Below are positions 8,980-18,249 of a DNA stretch of 64,000 nucleotides, in pieces. Within the stretch, counting starts at the first letter, position 1; each line of letters opens with the position of its first letter. This stretch comes from AP-15 sp963747735 (GTDB lineage: Bacteria; Pseudomonadota; Alphaproteobacteria; ATCC43930; CGMCC-115725): contig CAVVGE010000021.1 in NCBI GenBank assembly GCA_963747735.1, positions 53,559-117,558 on the forward strand, read 5' to 3'. The notes beneath the pieces are model-generated. The model saw only the letters and a program-made list of their open reading frames with translations, did no database searches and was not told the DNA's origin. Both the position numbers and the translations under genes were made by a program.

Positions 8980-9138
8980 GCCGCCTTCATGCGCAACGAG
9001 AATTCGCGCGCCGCTCGCCGCGTTGGGAAGTTCCGTTCGGGTCCGTGCGGCGGCTGGCGGGGCGTCGCCTGCTCGATCGGCAGGCTTTTGCCACGTTCAA
9101 GGCCATCCTGCGCCAAGCCGCCGGCGCGCGGGGCGAAT

Positions 9139-9900
9139 TTACAAATATTTTGCCGGCCGGATCATCGCCCGCCACATGTGTGCCACCGGGCTGTTGTCGA
9201 AGCCCAGCCCCTCTTGTGGCTGACGGAAATTACGGCCGATCACGTCCTCGAACTCCCCGAGCTCGACATGCACGTTCGGGTCGAACGAATAGATGTCGTG
9301 CACGGTGATCATTCGCCCCGACATGTACCATTTGTGGTCGCGCATCCGCTTGTAGTCTTCTTCGATATAGGGGTCGGGCCGGTATTCCTGGCCGAACGAG
9401 GTGATATAGGATTGCGGATATTCGTAGCCGACCGAATCGTCCGGGTAAAAGCGCAGCACCTGGTGGGCGCGGATCGCCCAGGTTACTTCCGGATCGACAT
9501 AGGGCTCGACCAACTGCGCGCCCCAATAGCCGTGGTCGCCGCGGATAAAGCCGATCGTCGAAATGTCGTGCAGCAGGCAGGCGAGCACCATCTTCTCGGG
9601 CAGATTTGCCTTCACCGCGTGCCGTGCGCTTTGCAAGAGATGCATGCACGGGCCAAAGCGGTATTTGAAAAAATCGATCAGGGTCGGCGCTTCCGGCATC
9701 GCCGGCAGCCGCGGGTCGTCGCCCATCAAGACGCGCGCGTTCGGATTGCCCTTCATCAGCGCCGCCGCATTCGGCGCCGGGCCCATATCGCCCTCGGCCA
9801 TCGAATAGAGCCGCGATTTGATCACGATATAGTCGAGCTCCCGGGCCATCCTGGCTTCGAGCGCATCGGCGCGCTCGGACAGGCTCATCGCGTCGTTCAT
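9139..9900 (-). CDS. HD-domain-like protein
   Basis: A 253-residue soluble protein with an HD-like metal motif (CLLHDISTIGF, about residue 105) and further conserved histidines (RAHQVLRFY, GDHGYWGAQL). HD proteins are usually metal-dependent phosphohydrolases, but the substrate here is unknown. ATG 9900 is chosen because GAGGAG lies eight bases upstream; an in-frame ATG at 9942 would add 14 residues. It is transcribed in the same direction as coxMSL and lies 219 bp upstream of it, so it may share regulation but is probably a separate unit. Confidence 0.65.
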   Translation of the reverse strand: MNDAMSLSERADALEARMARELDYIVIKSRLYSMAEGDMGPAPNAAALMKGNPNARVLMGDDPRLPAMPEAPTLIDFFKYRFGPCMHLLQSARHAVKANLPEKMVLACLLHDISTIGFIRGDHGYWGAQLVEPYVDPEVTWAIRAHQVLRFYPDDSVGYEYPQSYITSFGQEYRPDPYIEEDYKRMRDHKWYMSGRMITVHDIYSFDPNVHVELGEFEDVIGRNFRQPQEGLGFDNSPVAHMWRAMIRPAKYL

Positions 9901-10197
9901 TGGTTTTCTCCTCGATTTTCTCGATCGCTGGGCACCCGGCAAAGCCTAGCAGATCGCAGGGTTGTCGCAATGGCCGGAGTTCATGGGGTGGGGGCGGGCA
10001 GGGGCAAGGCGTGGCGTGTCACCGATGACCGGTTTTTCACCGCATCTGCTGGCGCGCCAAACCAACGGGATGGTCGAAATGAGGGCGGGCCTCGCGGTCG
10101 CCGCACATCGGCACAACCCGGCGATTGAAAAAAAGCAGGACAGCTCGCCGCGGTCTTGCGCCTTAATCGGGTGCCGACACTTCGACAGGGACACGCG

Positions 10198-11679
10198 ATG
10201 GAGCGCCGACCCGCCGCGCCGCGGCGATGGGATGTGGAAGCCGATGTCGTAATTGTCGGGTTTGGTGCCGCAGGGGTGGCCGCCTCGGTCACCGCTCACG
10301 ATTTGGGCGCCGAGGTGCTGATCCTCGAAAAAGCGCCCGAAGGCGAGCATGGCGGCAACACCAGGGTGGCGGGGCAGGGGTATCTCAACACCGCCTCGCC
10401 CGCGGACGCCGCGGCGTATCTGACCGCACTCTGCGGCCCCTATCCGGTGCCGGGGCCGATGGTCAGGGCGTGGGCCGAGGAGATGTGCCGCAACAATGCC
10501 TGGCTCGAAAGCGTCGGCGGCGACCCACAGGAGCACCAGCATCCGCCGCTCGGGATCGAATTCCCCGACCTCCCCGGCTCGGCGTGCGTCCATAAATTCC
10601 ACGACGGCCCGACCTACGGCTATTCCTACACCTGGCAACGCTTTGAGAGCCTGGTCAAGGCGCGCCCGATTCGGGTGCTTTACGCGACACCGGCGCAGGA
10701 GCTGATCCAAGACGGCGCCACCGGCGCAATTCTCGGTGTGCGCGCGCAGCGGCGCGACGAGGAGATTTATGTCAAGGCGCGGCGCGGCGTAGTGCTGACC
10801 TGCGGCGGGTTCGAAAACAACCAGGAGATGATCCGCAACTATCTGCCGGGCGTCCCTTACTGCTATACCTCGGGCAGCCCTTGGAACGAGGGCGACGGTA
10901 TCCGCATGGCAATGGCGGCCGGCGCCGACCTGTGGCACATGAACAACTATGCCGGGCCGTCGATGGCGCTGAAGGTGCCGGAAATCCGCACCAGCTTTTC
11001 GATGCAGGCATTGCATTTCAGCAAGGTGATGCCGGGCGGTATGATCGTTGTCGGCCCCGACGCGCGCCGGTTTGCCGACGAAAAATTCAAGACCCGCCAC
11101 GGCAAGGTGCCCGTCGCCGGCTGCTGGCTGCCGCTTTCGACCCCATGCCCGATGTTCATGATCTGCGACCATGCGCTCTTTTCCGCCGGCCCGCTCTACG
11201 ACAAGCACCCGAGCCACGGCTGGACCCAGATCATCGAGCGCTATCCCTGGAGCGAGGACAACCGCGCCGAATTGGCCAAAGGCTGGATCAAAACCGCCGC
11301 CGACATTCCGTCCCTGGCCGCGACGCTCGCCCTCGACCCCGCCATCCTCGCCGACACCATCGCCCGCTGGAACCGCTATTGCGATGAAGGCCGCGACCCC
11401 GATTTCCACCGCCGCCTGATGCTGGCGCCCATTGCCGAGCCGCCGTTCTACGCCGTGGAGCTCTCCCCCTCGATGCTCAACACCCAGGGCGGCCCGCGCC
11501 GCAACGAAAAGGGCCAGATCCTCCGCCCCGACGGCACGCCGATCCCCCGCCTCTACAGTGCGGGCGAATTGGGCTCGATCTACAGCTACCTCTACCAAGG
11601 CACCGGCAACATCGGCGAATGCCTAGCCTTCGGCCGCATCTCCGGCAAGAACGCTGCCAGGGAGCCGGCGTGGACTTAA
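10198..11679 (+). CDS. FAD-dependent oxidoreductase, fumarate reductase/3-ketosteroid dehydrogenase flavoprotein family
   Basis: A 493-residue flavoprotein. The N-terminal dinucleotide-binding motif is VIVGFGAAGVAASVTA. The C-terminal FAD motif is LYSAGELGSIYSYLYQGTGN, and GGNTRVAGQG is the typical second contact. The family comprises succinate/fumarate reductase-like subunits, tricarballylate and ketosteroid dehydrogenases; the substrate cannot be assigned. ATG 10198 has AGGGA eight bases upstream. It stands alone between the HD protein (divergent) and the DUF3644 gene (convergent). The 9901-10197 gap holds no feature that I can name. Confidence 0.85.
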   Translation: MERRPAAPRRWDVEADVVIVGFGAAGVAASVTAHDLGAEVLILEKAPEGEHGGNTRVAGQGYLNTASPADAAAYLTALCGPYPVPGPMVRAWAEEMCRNNAWLESVGGDPQEHQHPPLGIEFPDLPGSACVHKFHDGPTYGYSYTWQRFESLVKARPIRVLYATPAQELIQDGATGAILGVRAQRRDEEIYVKARRGVVLTCGGFENNQEMIRNYLPGVPYCYTSGSPWNEGDGIRMAMAAGADLWHMNNYAGPSMALKVPEIRTSFSMQALHFSKVMPGGMIVVGPDARRFADEKFKTRHGKVPVAGCWLPLSTPCPMFMICDHALFSAGPLYDKHPSHGWTQIIERYPWSEDNRAELAKGWIKTAADIPSLAATLALDPAILADTIARWNRYCDEGRDPDFHRRLMLAPIAEPPFYAVELSPSMLNTQGGPRRNEKGQILRPDGTPIPRLYSAGELGSIYSYLYQGTGNIGECLAFGRISGKNAAREPAWT

Positions 11680-11701
11680 CGCGGAATAATTGCCGTAGCA
11701 G

Positions 11702-12949
11702 CTACTGTCGAGCTTCGGCTTCCGGCACCCCGTTTATCAGCGGATGAGACCCTTCGTCGCGCCCAGAAGACTTGGCGCGCGATGCTCCGTATTTTTCAGG
11801 GCGCGCGACACACTCCTCGCGGACGCGGATTACCCAGTTCTCATACCAGCCCCATACACCGCCGATCGCTAACGCTCCGTATCCCTTCTCCTTCTTTTTA
11901 GCATCGAGCCTCTTCCAGAGCCGCGTGTGATGGTGCATGTTAAACTTGTGAAAGCCTTCGGCCTTCATCATTTTCACAATCTCACCGGGAAGGTATTTCT
12001 TTTTTTCGACTTCCTTAAGAAGTATGCGGTCAATCTCATTTGCCTCCTGGGTGCCCGCAACGACGAATTCTATAGCTTGGTCTGCGCTTGACGGGCGGTT
12101 GGCCGTCCGTTGCACGAACGCTACCGAGAAGCGGAATCGTGGATCAACCAACTCCTCGGGCGTCAGATGTTTATCAAAGTTGTCCATCATCATTTCAATA
12201 TGTCGGGGTAGTTCGCTCGTTTTCTTAAGTATCGCGCGCTGGTCCGGGCCGAATGTCACGAACTGGAGCGCGATGGGGAGCCGGCGCTCAAGGCCGTATT
12301 GCGGCCCGAATTGCCTCTTGATCGTGTCGTTGAAATTGATGCAACACGCCTGGAGCTTAGGACCGACCACGTCGTCTATGCGCGTTGTCGACCTGTGCTC
12401 AATTTCGTGCCGCAGCTCCAGTAGGAAATTTAGATTATTAATCATGCCTTTCTGTAAAGGACATCTCGTATGTTTTAGGCAATGGCTTAGCTCCCAATAC
12501 CTATCCTCACCGTTTGCGGTCTTTACAATGATTTTCTTGCCGTCCTCATTAACTGTGTGCCGGAAGTCGATACCCTGTTTCTTGAACCAAGCATGAAGTA
12601 GATAAGTCCAGGCGATTATGGCCGTAACGATGAACAGCTCACTACGAAACGTAAGGCCTGCGCCGTTGAAGACATGCACCGCGGAGATCATCGCCTCCCG
12701 TGCCTTCAGCAATAGCTCATCCCCGCGGACGCTCAGCCCCGTGGCCGGGTCGATATCGGGCCAAGCGGCGAGGAAGGCCGCCAGTTCTTCTGAGGATGCG
12801 GCTTTGATAGAGGCGTGTTTCGACCCGTTGCGAATCTCCAAGATTCGCGCGTGATTGATCGAGCGCGTCGGCCAAGTGAAGTAGGCGAGAATGTCCTGGT
12901 CGTTCCATTTCTTTTCGGAGATCATCGCCTTTATGAGTGTGATCTCCAT
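11702..12949 (-). CDS. DUF3644 family protein with HEPN-like motif
   Basis: A 415-residue protein. The segment AREAMISAVHVFNG...TFRSELFIVTAIIAWTYLLHAWFKKQGID (about residues 85-140) is the recognisable DUF3644 core. Residues near 195 read LELRHEIEHR, an R-x4-H arrangement as in HEPN ribonucleases. The C-terminal half is Lys-rich (LLKEVEKKKYLPG; DAKKKEKGYG) and could bind nucleic acid. DUF3644 proteins are frequent in variable genome islands; a defence or RNA-cleavage role is inference. The gene has visibly lower GC and more A-rich codons than its neighbours and lies next to a vapBC pair, consistent with horizontal gain. Confidence 0.75.
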   Translation of the reverse strand: MEITLIKAMISEKKWNDQDILAYFTWPTRSINHARILEIRNGSKHASIKAASSEELAAFLAAWPDIDPATGLSVRGDELLLKAREAMISAVHVFNGAGLTFRSELFIVTAIIAWTYLLHAWFKKQGIDFRHTVNEDGKKIIVKTANGEDRYWELSHCLKHTRCPLQKGMINNLNFLLELRHEIEHRSTTRIDDVVGPKLQACCINFNDTIKRQFGPQYGLERRLPIALQFVTFGPDQRAILKKTSELPRHIEMMMDNFDKHLTPEELVDPRFRFSVAFVQRTANRPSSADQAIEFVVAGTQEANEIDRILLKEVEKKKYLPGEIVKMMKAEGFHKFNMHHHTRLWKRLDAKKKEKGYGALAIGGVWGWYENWVIRVREECVARPEKYGASRAKSSGRDEGSHPLINGVPEAEARQ

Positions 12950-13057
12950 TTCTCAAGCGATTTCCTCGGCTTGGAAACCATGTGCTGTTCTCTGAAGGGT
13001 ATTTGCGGGCTTGGCCGGGTGCTCAAAAACGTCCCAGCGCGCCGCGCTGACGAGCGC

Positions 13058-13450
13058 TTACACGAGCTCGATCCGGGCGCGGTGGCCAGGCGCTGCGGCG
13101 AGGCGACGGTCGCGGGTCAGGAGCGTGGCGTCGAGCGCTTCGGCAAGCGCGACATAGGCGGCATCGTAGGCCGTTAAGTTGTGCCGCAATTCCCAGACAC
13201 GCGGCAATAACTCGTCGTGCGCGTAACGGCGCAGGGGAAGTTCCTGAAGCTCATCCAGCGCTTCGCGGCATCGAGCGGGCGAGATTCGGCCGTTCGACCC
13301 ATAGCGGCGCAATACCTGCGTAATCTCAAGGTCGATCAGATGGGGCGCATGCAGTGGAAGCGGCTGCTCGAAGAGCCGTGCTTCGACGGCGGCGGCGGCC
13401 GGCGTTTGCATCAGCGCTTCGAGGAGCGCCGAGGCGTCGACTACGATCAC
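13058..13450 (-). CDS. vapC: VapC-type PIN-domain toxin
   Basis: A 130-residue PIN-domain ribonuclease. Acidic residues of the PIN active site are seen in VVDASALLEAL (residue 4), DLEITQVLRR, and the C-terminal TAYDAAYVALAEAL and TRDRRLA. The start is GTG 13450, which overlaps the antitoxin stop as GTGA and gives the canonical start VIVVDAS. It cleaves RNA when free of its antitoxin. Second gene of vapBC. Confidence 0.88.
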   Translation of the reverse strand: MIVVDASALLEALMQTPAAAAVEARLFEQPLPLHAPHLIDLEITQVLRRYGSNGRISPARCREALDELQELPLRRYAHDELLPRVWELRHNLTAYDAAYVALAEALDATLLTRDRRLAAAPGHRARIELV

Positions 13451-13677
13451 TCGGCGTCGCGCTCCGCACGGACCGCCTCCTCCGGTGAAATGCTGGGGTT
13501 GGTCGGGGAGAGCCGCGCGAGGCGTTGACGCAGTTCCTCGCGCGTCGGCCATTCGGCGATCCGACGCAGTTCGGCAAGCAGATAGTCGGAGAGGGACATC
13601 CCTTCCAGCGCCGCACGGGATTTGAGCCGGCGGTGCAGCGCGTCGGGAACGTTCCGAATCTGTATCATGCTGGGCAT
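13447..13677 (-). CDS. vapB: VapB/FitA-like ribbon-helix-helix antitoxin
   Basis: A 76-residue antitoxin. Residues 4-37 (MIQIRNVPDALHRRLKSRA then GMSLSDYLLAEL) form the Arc/FitA-like ribbon-helix-helix DNA-binding domain; the acidic C-terminus should wrap the VapC toxin. The predicted -10 element lies only seven bases before ATG 13677, so the mRNA may be leaderless; an internal ATG at 13668 is the alternative start. Coupled to vapC by a GTGA overlap. Confidence 0.85.
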   Translation of the reverse strand: MPSMIQIRNVPDALHRRLKSRAALEGMSLSDYLLAELRRIAEWPTREELRQRLARLSPTNPSISPEEAVRAERDAE

Positions 13678-13683
13678 GTGCAG

Positions 13684-13712
13684 AACATAAAATCATCCGC
13701 TATGCATGTCAA
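13684..13712 (-). promoter_or_regulatory. vapBC promoter
   Basis: On the minus strand, a perfect -35 TTGACA (13707-13712), a 17-bp spacer and a -10 TATGTT (13684-13689). The expected transcription start falls at about 13677, on or next to the vapB start codon. VapBC complexes usually autorepress, so this stretch probably overlaps the operator. Confidence 0.6.
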
Positions 13713-13780
13713 GCTGCGGAAGCCGGCCCTCGGCGACCGCACCAGCGAGATAGCGCGCGGATAAAATGAGGAGCGGCGCT

Positions 13781-15278
13781 TCAGCCGTAGACGAAGGCGG
13801 GGTCGGTTAGGTCGATCGCGGGGAATTCGTCTTTTTCGGCCCAGTAGTCTTGCGTGTGCTGCCATTCGGGCTTGGCGCCGCGGCGGGGCAGGAGATGCAT
13901 GCCGCGCATCATATAGCCGGGGTTGAAGTTCTCCGGGTCGATCCACGGCAGGAGCGGCATGTCCCGGTCCTGCGCGCGCAATGCCGGCGTCACCTTTTTG
14001 GCGCCGGTCGCCTTCATATGGTTGAGGAGGCGGCAGACAAAGTCGGCGACGAGGTCGGCACGCAACGTCCAGCTCGCGCGGAAATAGCCGAACACCCAGG
14101 CGAGGTTCGGAACCCCGGTAAACATCATGCCGCGATAGGTGACGGTGTCGGAAAACATGAGCGGCTCGCCGTCCACCGCAAAACCGATGTCGCCCAGCAC
14201 GTTCAGATTGAAGCCGGTCGCGGTGACGACGATGTCGGCGGAGAGGCTCTCGCCGGACCGCAGCAAAATCCCGGTTTCGGTGAATTTCTCGATTTCGTCG
14301 GTGACGACCGAAGCCCGGCCGGCGCGGATCGCCGCCAAGAGGTCGCCGTCGGGGATAAAGGCGATGCGCTGGCGCCACGGCCGGTAAGTCGGCGTGAAAT
14401 GGGTCGCGACGTCGTAATCGGGGCCGAGATGGCCTTGCACCGCGGCGAGTAGTTCTTTTTTCACCTTCTCCGGCTCGGCAAAGGAGCGGCGGGTGAAGAG
14501 CGCCTGGTCGCGCAGGATCTTTTTGCGCACGATCTCGTGGATCCAGGTTTCGTCGATCTCTAAGGCGCGCAATTCGTCGGCGATCTCGATCGCGTTGCGG
14601 CCGGTGCGGAACCAGGTCGGCGAGCGCTGCAGCATCGTGACGTGCGCGCATTCGCCGGCGATCGCCGGGATCAGCGTCGCCGCGGTGGCGCCCGAGCCGA
14701 TCACGACCACCCTTTTGCCGGCGTAGTCGAGGTCCTCCGGCCATTCCTGCGGGTGGACGATCCGGCCCCGGTAATCTGCAATCCCGACCCATTCCGGCGT
14801 ATAGCCCTGCGAGTGCCGGTAATAGCCCTGGCACATCCACAGAAATTTCGCCGAGACGTGCAGCTTCTCGCCGTTGTCGGCTCGGGTGGCGTCGACTCGG
14901 GTGGCGGCGATCGTCCACCGGTTGTCGCGGCCCGACCAGGACGCCTTGTCGATCCGGTGCCGATAGCGGATGTGGGGGCCGAGACTGTTCTCGTCGATAA
15001 CCTCGCCCATGTAGCTGCGGGATCTCGGCGGCGGTCGCGATCGGCGGGCCGGTCCACGGCTTGAAGCGGTAGCCGAAGGTATAAAGGTCGCTGTCGGACC
15101 TGATCCCCGGATAGCGGTGGGTGAGCCAGGTGCCGCCAAAGCTTTCCTGGGCTTCGAGAACGACAAAGCTGGTGCCGGGGCATTGCTTGGTCAGGTGATA
15201 CGCGGCGCCGATCCCGGAGATTCCGGCCCCGACGATCAGCACGTCGAAATCTTCGCTTTTCGTCGGCATCTCGGTCAT
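13781..15278 (-). pseudogene. Flavin-containing (Baeyer-Villiger type) monooxygenase, frameshifted
   Basis: Complete apart from one extra base. The first 90 or so residues (FAD motif VGAGISGIGAAYHL, then GGTWLTHRYPG) are in one frame. The remainder, starting SYMGEVIDENSLG and including the BVMO fingerprint YRGRIVHPQEWP and the NADPH motif VIGSGATAATLIPAIA, is in the next. The shift lies at the GGG run 15019-15021; removing one G restores AAEI-RSYMGE. Restored length would be about 498 residues. Either a real recent pseudogene or a sequence error. Such enzymes oxygenate ketones or heteroatoms using NADPH and O2. Confidence 0.82.
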
Positions 15279-15598
15279 CGCCCTCGACCTTTGCAGCAAT
15301 CCTTTGAGCTTAGCCGATTTTTCGCAACGATGCAGCGGAGGCTGCCATGCGCAAGCCGCGCAAAAGACCGCCCCGCCGCAGAACGCCTTGGAGAACCCAT
15401 GTAGAAAAAAGGATTGTTCTTGGAATAGAGGCGTTCGCCTAACGCCATTTGCACGCGCCGGCCCGTCGCGCTGCCGGCGCGACGGCGGGCGGCCATGCGC
15501 AGGGCGCGGTGGTTGCCCGGGTAAAGCTGTGACATGATTTGCGCGATGGTCGAGGTCGCCTTATCGGTTTTGTCGCGGTTGTCGCGCGGATTGTCGCG
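15279..15598. other. Intergenic region without identified gene
   Basis: This 320-bp gap separates the divergent monooxygenase and MFS genes. I see no RNA gene, clear palindrome or convincing promoter, and no reading frame with family similarity. Confidence 0.5.
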
Positions 15599-17128
15599 GT
15601 GAGGGGAGAGAGCACATCGCCGGCGGTGCCGAACCGCGGCATGATCACCGCAACGATCATCTGCGCCTGCGTCATGCAGGGGCTCGACACGACAATCGTC
15701 AATGTGGCGCTGCCGCATATCCAGGGCAGCATGTCGGCGGCGCAAGACCAGATCTCATGGGTCTTGACCTCCTACATCGTCGCTTCGGCGATCATGATGC
15801 CGCTGACCGGCTGGCTCGCCGCACGCTTTGGCGTCAAATACATCTTTCTCGCCTCGGTGATCGGCTTCACCTTTGCCTCGGCGTTGTGCGGGGCGGCGAC
15901 GAGCCTCACGCAGCTCGTTCTCTTCCGCCTCCTCCAGGGGGTCTTCAGCGCCGGGCTGGTGCCGTTGGGCCAAGCGACGCTCTTTACGATCTATCCGCGC
16001 GAAAAGCACGGCCAGGCGATGGCGATCTTCAGCACCGGCGCGATGATGGGGCCGATCATCGGCCCGACCCTCGGTGGGTACCTCACCGAAAACCTCGATT
16101 GGCGCTGGTGCTTTTACATCAACCTGCCGGTGGGTGCCTTGTGCGCGCTCGGCATCTTCGCCTTTCTCCGCCAGACCCGGGCGATGCGGCGCGACCCGTT
16201 CGACATGTTCGGCTTTGTCGCGTTGAGCGTCGCCGTCGGCGCCTTGCAATTGATGCTCGACCGCGGCCAGCTCAAGGACTGGTTCCGCTCGACAGAAATC
16301 TGGGTCGAGGCGGCGATCGCGGGCTCGGCTTTTTATCTTCTGATCGTCCACACGATGACCGCGGGCGAGCGCTCGTTCCTGAACCGCGAGCTGTTGAAGA
16401 GCCCGAATTTTGTCGCCGGCAGCCTGTTGATGTTTGGCGTCGGCATGATCCTCAGCGGCACCTTGGCGCTGATGCCGTCGATGATGCAGGATTTGATGAG
16501 CTATCCGGTGTTCGACGCCGGCTGGATGATGGCGCCGCGCGGCTTTGGCACGATGCTGGCGATGTTTTGCGTCGCTCGGATGATCAACAAGGTCGACAAC
16601 CGCATCTTTATTTTTGCCGGCTTTTTGATGACCGCCGCCTCGCTGTGGCAGATGACCGGCTATTCGCTCTATATGGGTCGGGGGCCGATCCTGTTCGCCG
16701 GCTTTGCCCAGGGGTTCGGGCTCGGCTGCACCTTTGTGCCCTTGAACCTGTTGGCGCTGTCCGGCCTGCCGCCTCACATCCTGACCCAGGGGACCGCGAT
16801 CCGGGCGCTGATGCGCATGCTCGGCGGCAGCATCGGCATCGCCATCCTCGAAACCGAGCTGACCCAGAACACCCAGATCGTGCATTCGCACCTGGTCGAG
16901 CATCTGCGCCCGGACAACCCATGGGCCCAGGCCCCGTTTCTCACCGCCCCCTACAGCCTGGTTAACCCGGCCGGCATCGCCGCTCTCAACCAGGAGGTAA
17001 CTCGCCAAGCGGCGATGATCGCCTATATCGACGATTTTACCCTGATGCTCGGCGTCATCCTGCTGTCGCTCCCGCTCCTCCTCCTGGTCCGCGGCCCGCG
17101 CCGCGAAATCCCCGCCGCCGCCGACTAG
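15599..17128 (+). CDS. DHA2-family (EmrB/QacA) MFS multidrug transporter
   Basis: A roughly 509-residue membrane protein with about 14 hydrophobic segments. Family motifs: LDTTIVNVALPHIQGSMSA in TM1, WVLTSYIVASAIMMPLTGWLAARFG between TM2 and TM3, and GPIIGPTLGGYL in TM5. It is expected to export drugs using the proton gradient, often with an EmrA partner and TolC; no EmrA is adjacent. The start is uncertain: GTG 15599 fits homologue length, while GTG 15626 and ATG 15641 are possible. None has a good ribosome binding site. Confidence 0.87.
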   Translation: MRGESTSPAVPNRGMITATIICACVMQGLDTTIVNVALPHIQGSMSAAQDQISWVLTSYIVASAIMMPLTGWLAARFGVKYIFLASVIGFTFASALCGAATSLTQLVLFRLLQGVFSAGLVPLGQATLFTIYPREKHGQAMAIFSTGAMMGPIIGPTLGGYLTENLDWRWCFYINLPVGALCALGIFAFLRQTRAMRRDPFDMFGFVALSVAVGALQLMLDRGQLKDWFRSTEIWVEAAIAGSAFYLLIVHTMTAGERSFLNRELLKSPNFVAGSLLMFGVGMILSGTLALMPSMMQDLMSYPVFDAGWMMAPRGFGTMLAMFCVARMINKVDNRIFIFAGFLMTAASLWQMTGYSLYMGRGPILFAGFAQGFGLGCTFVPLNLLALSGLPPHILTQGTAIRALMRMLGGSIGIAILETELTQNTQIVHSHLVEHLRPDNPWAQAPFLTAPYSLVNPAGIAALNQEVTRQAAMIAYIDDFTLMLGVILLSLPLLLLVRGPRREIPAAAD

Positions 17129-17164
17129 CCCGTCTTATTCAGGCGCCCGCAGCGGCGCGGGTCG

Positions 17165-18241
17165 TCAGGCCGTCTGCTGGCGCTCGTACCAGCCCCGCGT
17201 CCGCAGCACGATCCGCACGACAGAGAGCATAACCGGCACCTCGACCAAGACACCGACCACGGTTGCGAGCGCGGCACCCGACTGGAAGCCGAAGAGCGCG
17301 ATCGCCGCGGCAACCGCCAGCTCGAAGAAATTCGAGGCGCCGATCAGCGCCGACGGGCAGGCGACATTGTGCGGGACGCCGAGCGCCCGGTTGAGCCCAT
17401 AGGCGAGGCCGGCGTTGAGATAGACCTGAATGACGATCGGCACCGCGAGCAGCGCAATAATCAGCGGCTGCCTGACGATTTCTTCGCCTTGGAAGCCGAA
17501 CAGCAGCACGAGGGTCGCCAGCAGCGCCAGCAACGAGATCGGCTGGAGCTTGCGCAGGATTTGCGCATGGAGGGCCGCGCCGCCGCGCGCCAGCAACGAC
17601 CGCCGCCAGAGCTGTGCTGCGATCACCGGCACGACGATGTAAAGCACCACGGACAAAAACAACGTCGGCCACGGCACCGTGATCGAGGACAGGCCCAGCA
17701 GCAGCCCGACGATCGGGGCAAAAGCAAAAACCATGATCGTGTCGTTGAGCGCGACCTGCGTCAGCGTGAAATTCGGCTCGCCATCGGTCAGGTTCGACCA
17801 CACAAAGACCATCGCCGTGCAGGGTGCTGCGGCCAGCAGGATGAGGCCCGCGATATAGCTGTCGATCTGCCCCGCCGGCAGCCACGGGCGGAAAACCCAG
17901 CCGATAAACAGCCAGCCGAGCAGCGCCATGCTGAACGGCTTGATCAGCCAGTTGATGCCGACCGTCACGGCGACGCCGCGCCACTGCTCGGCAACCCGAT
18001 GCAATGCGCCGAAATCGACCTTGAGCAGCATCGGCACGATCATCAGCCAGATCAGCACCGCGACCGGGATGTTGACCTCGGCCACGGTCATGCGGCCGAG
18101 CATCTGGAACGGCGCGGGCGCCAGCCGGCCGAGCACGATGCCGGCGATGATGCAGAGCGCCACCCAGAGCGTCAGGTAACGCTCAAAGGTGCCGAGCGTC
18201 GCCCGCGCGCGCGGGCCGCCGGTTCCGGCGACCGAAGTCAT
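17165..18241 (-). CDS. acr3: Arsenite efflux transporter, ACR3 family
   Basis: A 358-residue inner-membrane protein with ten predicted helices. The conserved Cys-containing motif AAAPCTAMVFVWS (about residue 140) and VALNDTIM are ACR3 hallmarks. It exports As(III) in exchange for protons. Last gene of arsR-arsM-arsC-acr3, eight bases after arsC, so co-transcribed and controlled by ArsR. Confidence 0.94.
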   Translation of the reverse strand: MTSVAGTGGPRARATLGTFERYLTLWVALCIIAGIVLGRLAPAPFQMLGRMTVAEVNIPVAVLIWLMIVPMLLKVDFGALHRVAEQWRGVAVTVGINWLIKPFSMALLGWLFIGWVFRPWLPAGQIDSYIAGLILLAAAPCTAMVFVWSNLTDGEPNFTLTQVALNDTIMVFAFAPIVGLLLGLSSITVPWPTLFLSVVLYIVVPVIAAQLWRRSLLARGGAALHAQILRKLQPISLLALLATLVLLFGFQGEEIVRQPLIIALLAVPIVIQVYLNAGLAYGLNRALGVPHNVACPSALIGASNFFELAVAAAIALFGFQSGAALATVVGVLVEVPVMLSVVRIVLRTRGWYERQQTA

Positions 18242-18249
18242 GGCAGCTC

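Noticed and set aside
10198..11679. Assignment of the flavoprotein as a specific ketosteroid or tricarballylate dehydrogenase
   Set aside because: Only general FAD motifs are visible; substrate residues and neighbours give no support for one activity.
15755..17008. 417-codon open frame antisense to the MFS transporter
   Set aside because: Shadow of a membrane protein gene; composition rich in His, Gln and Arg, no family.
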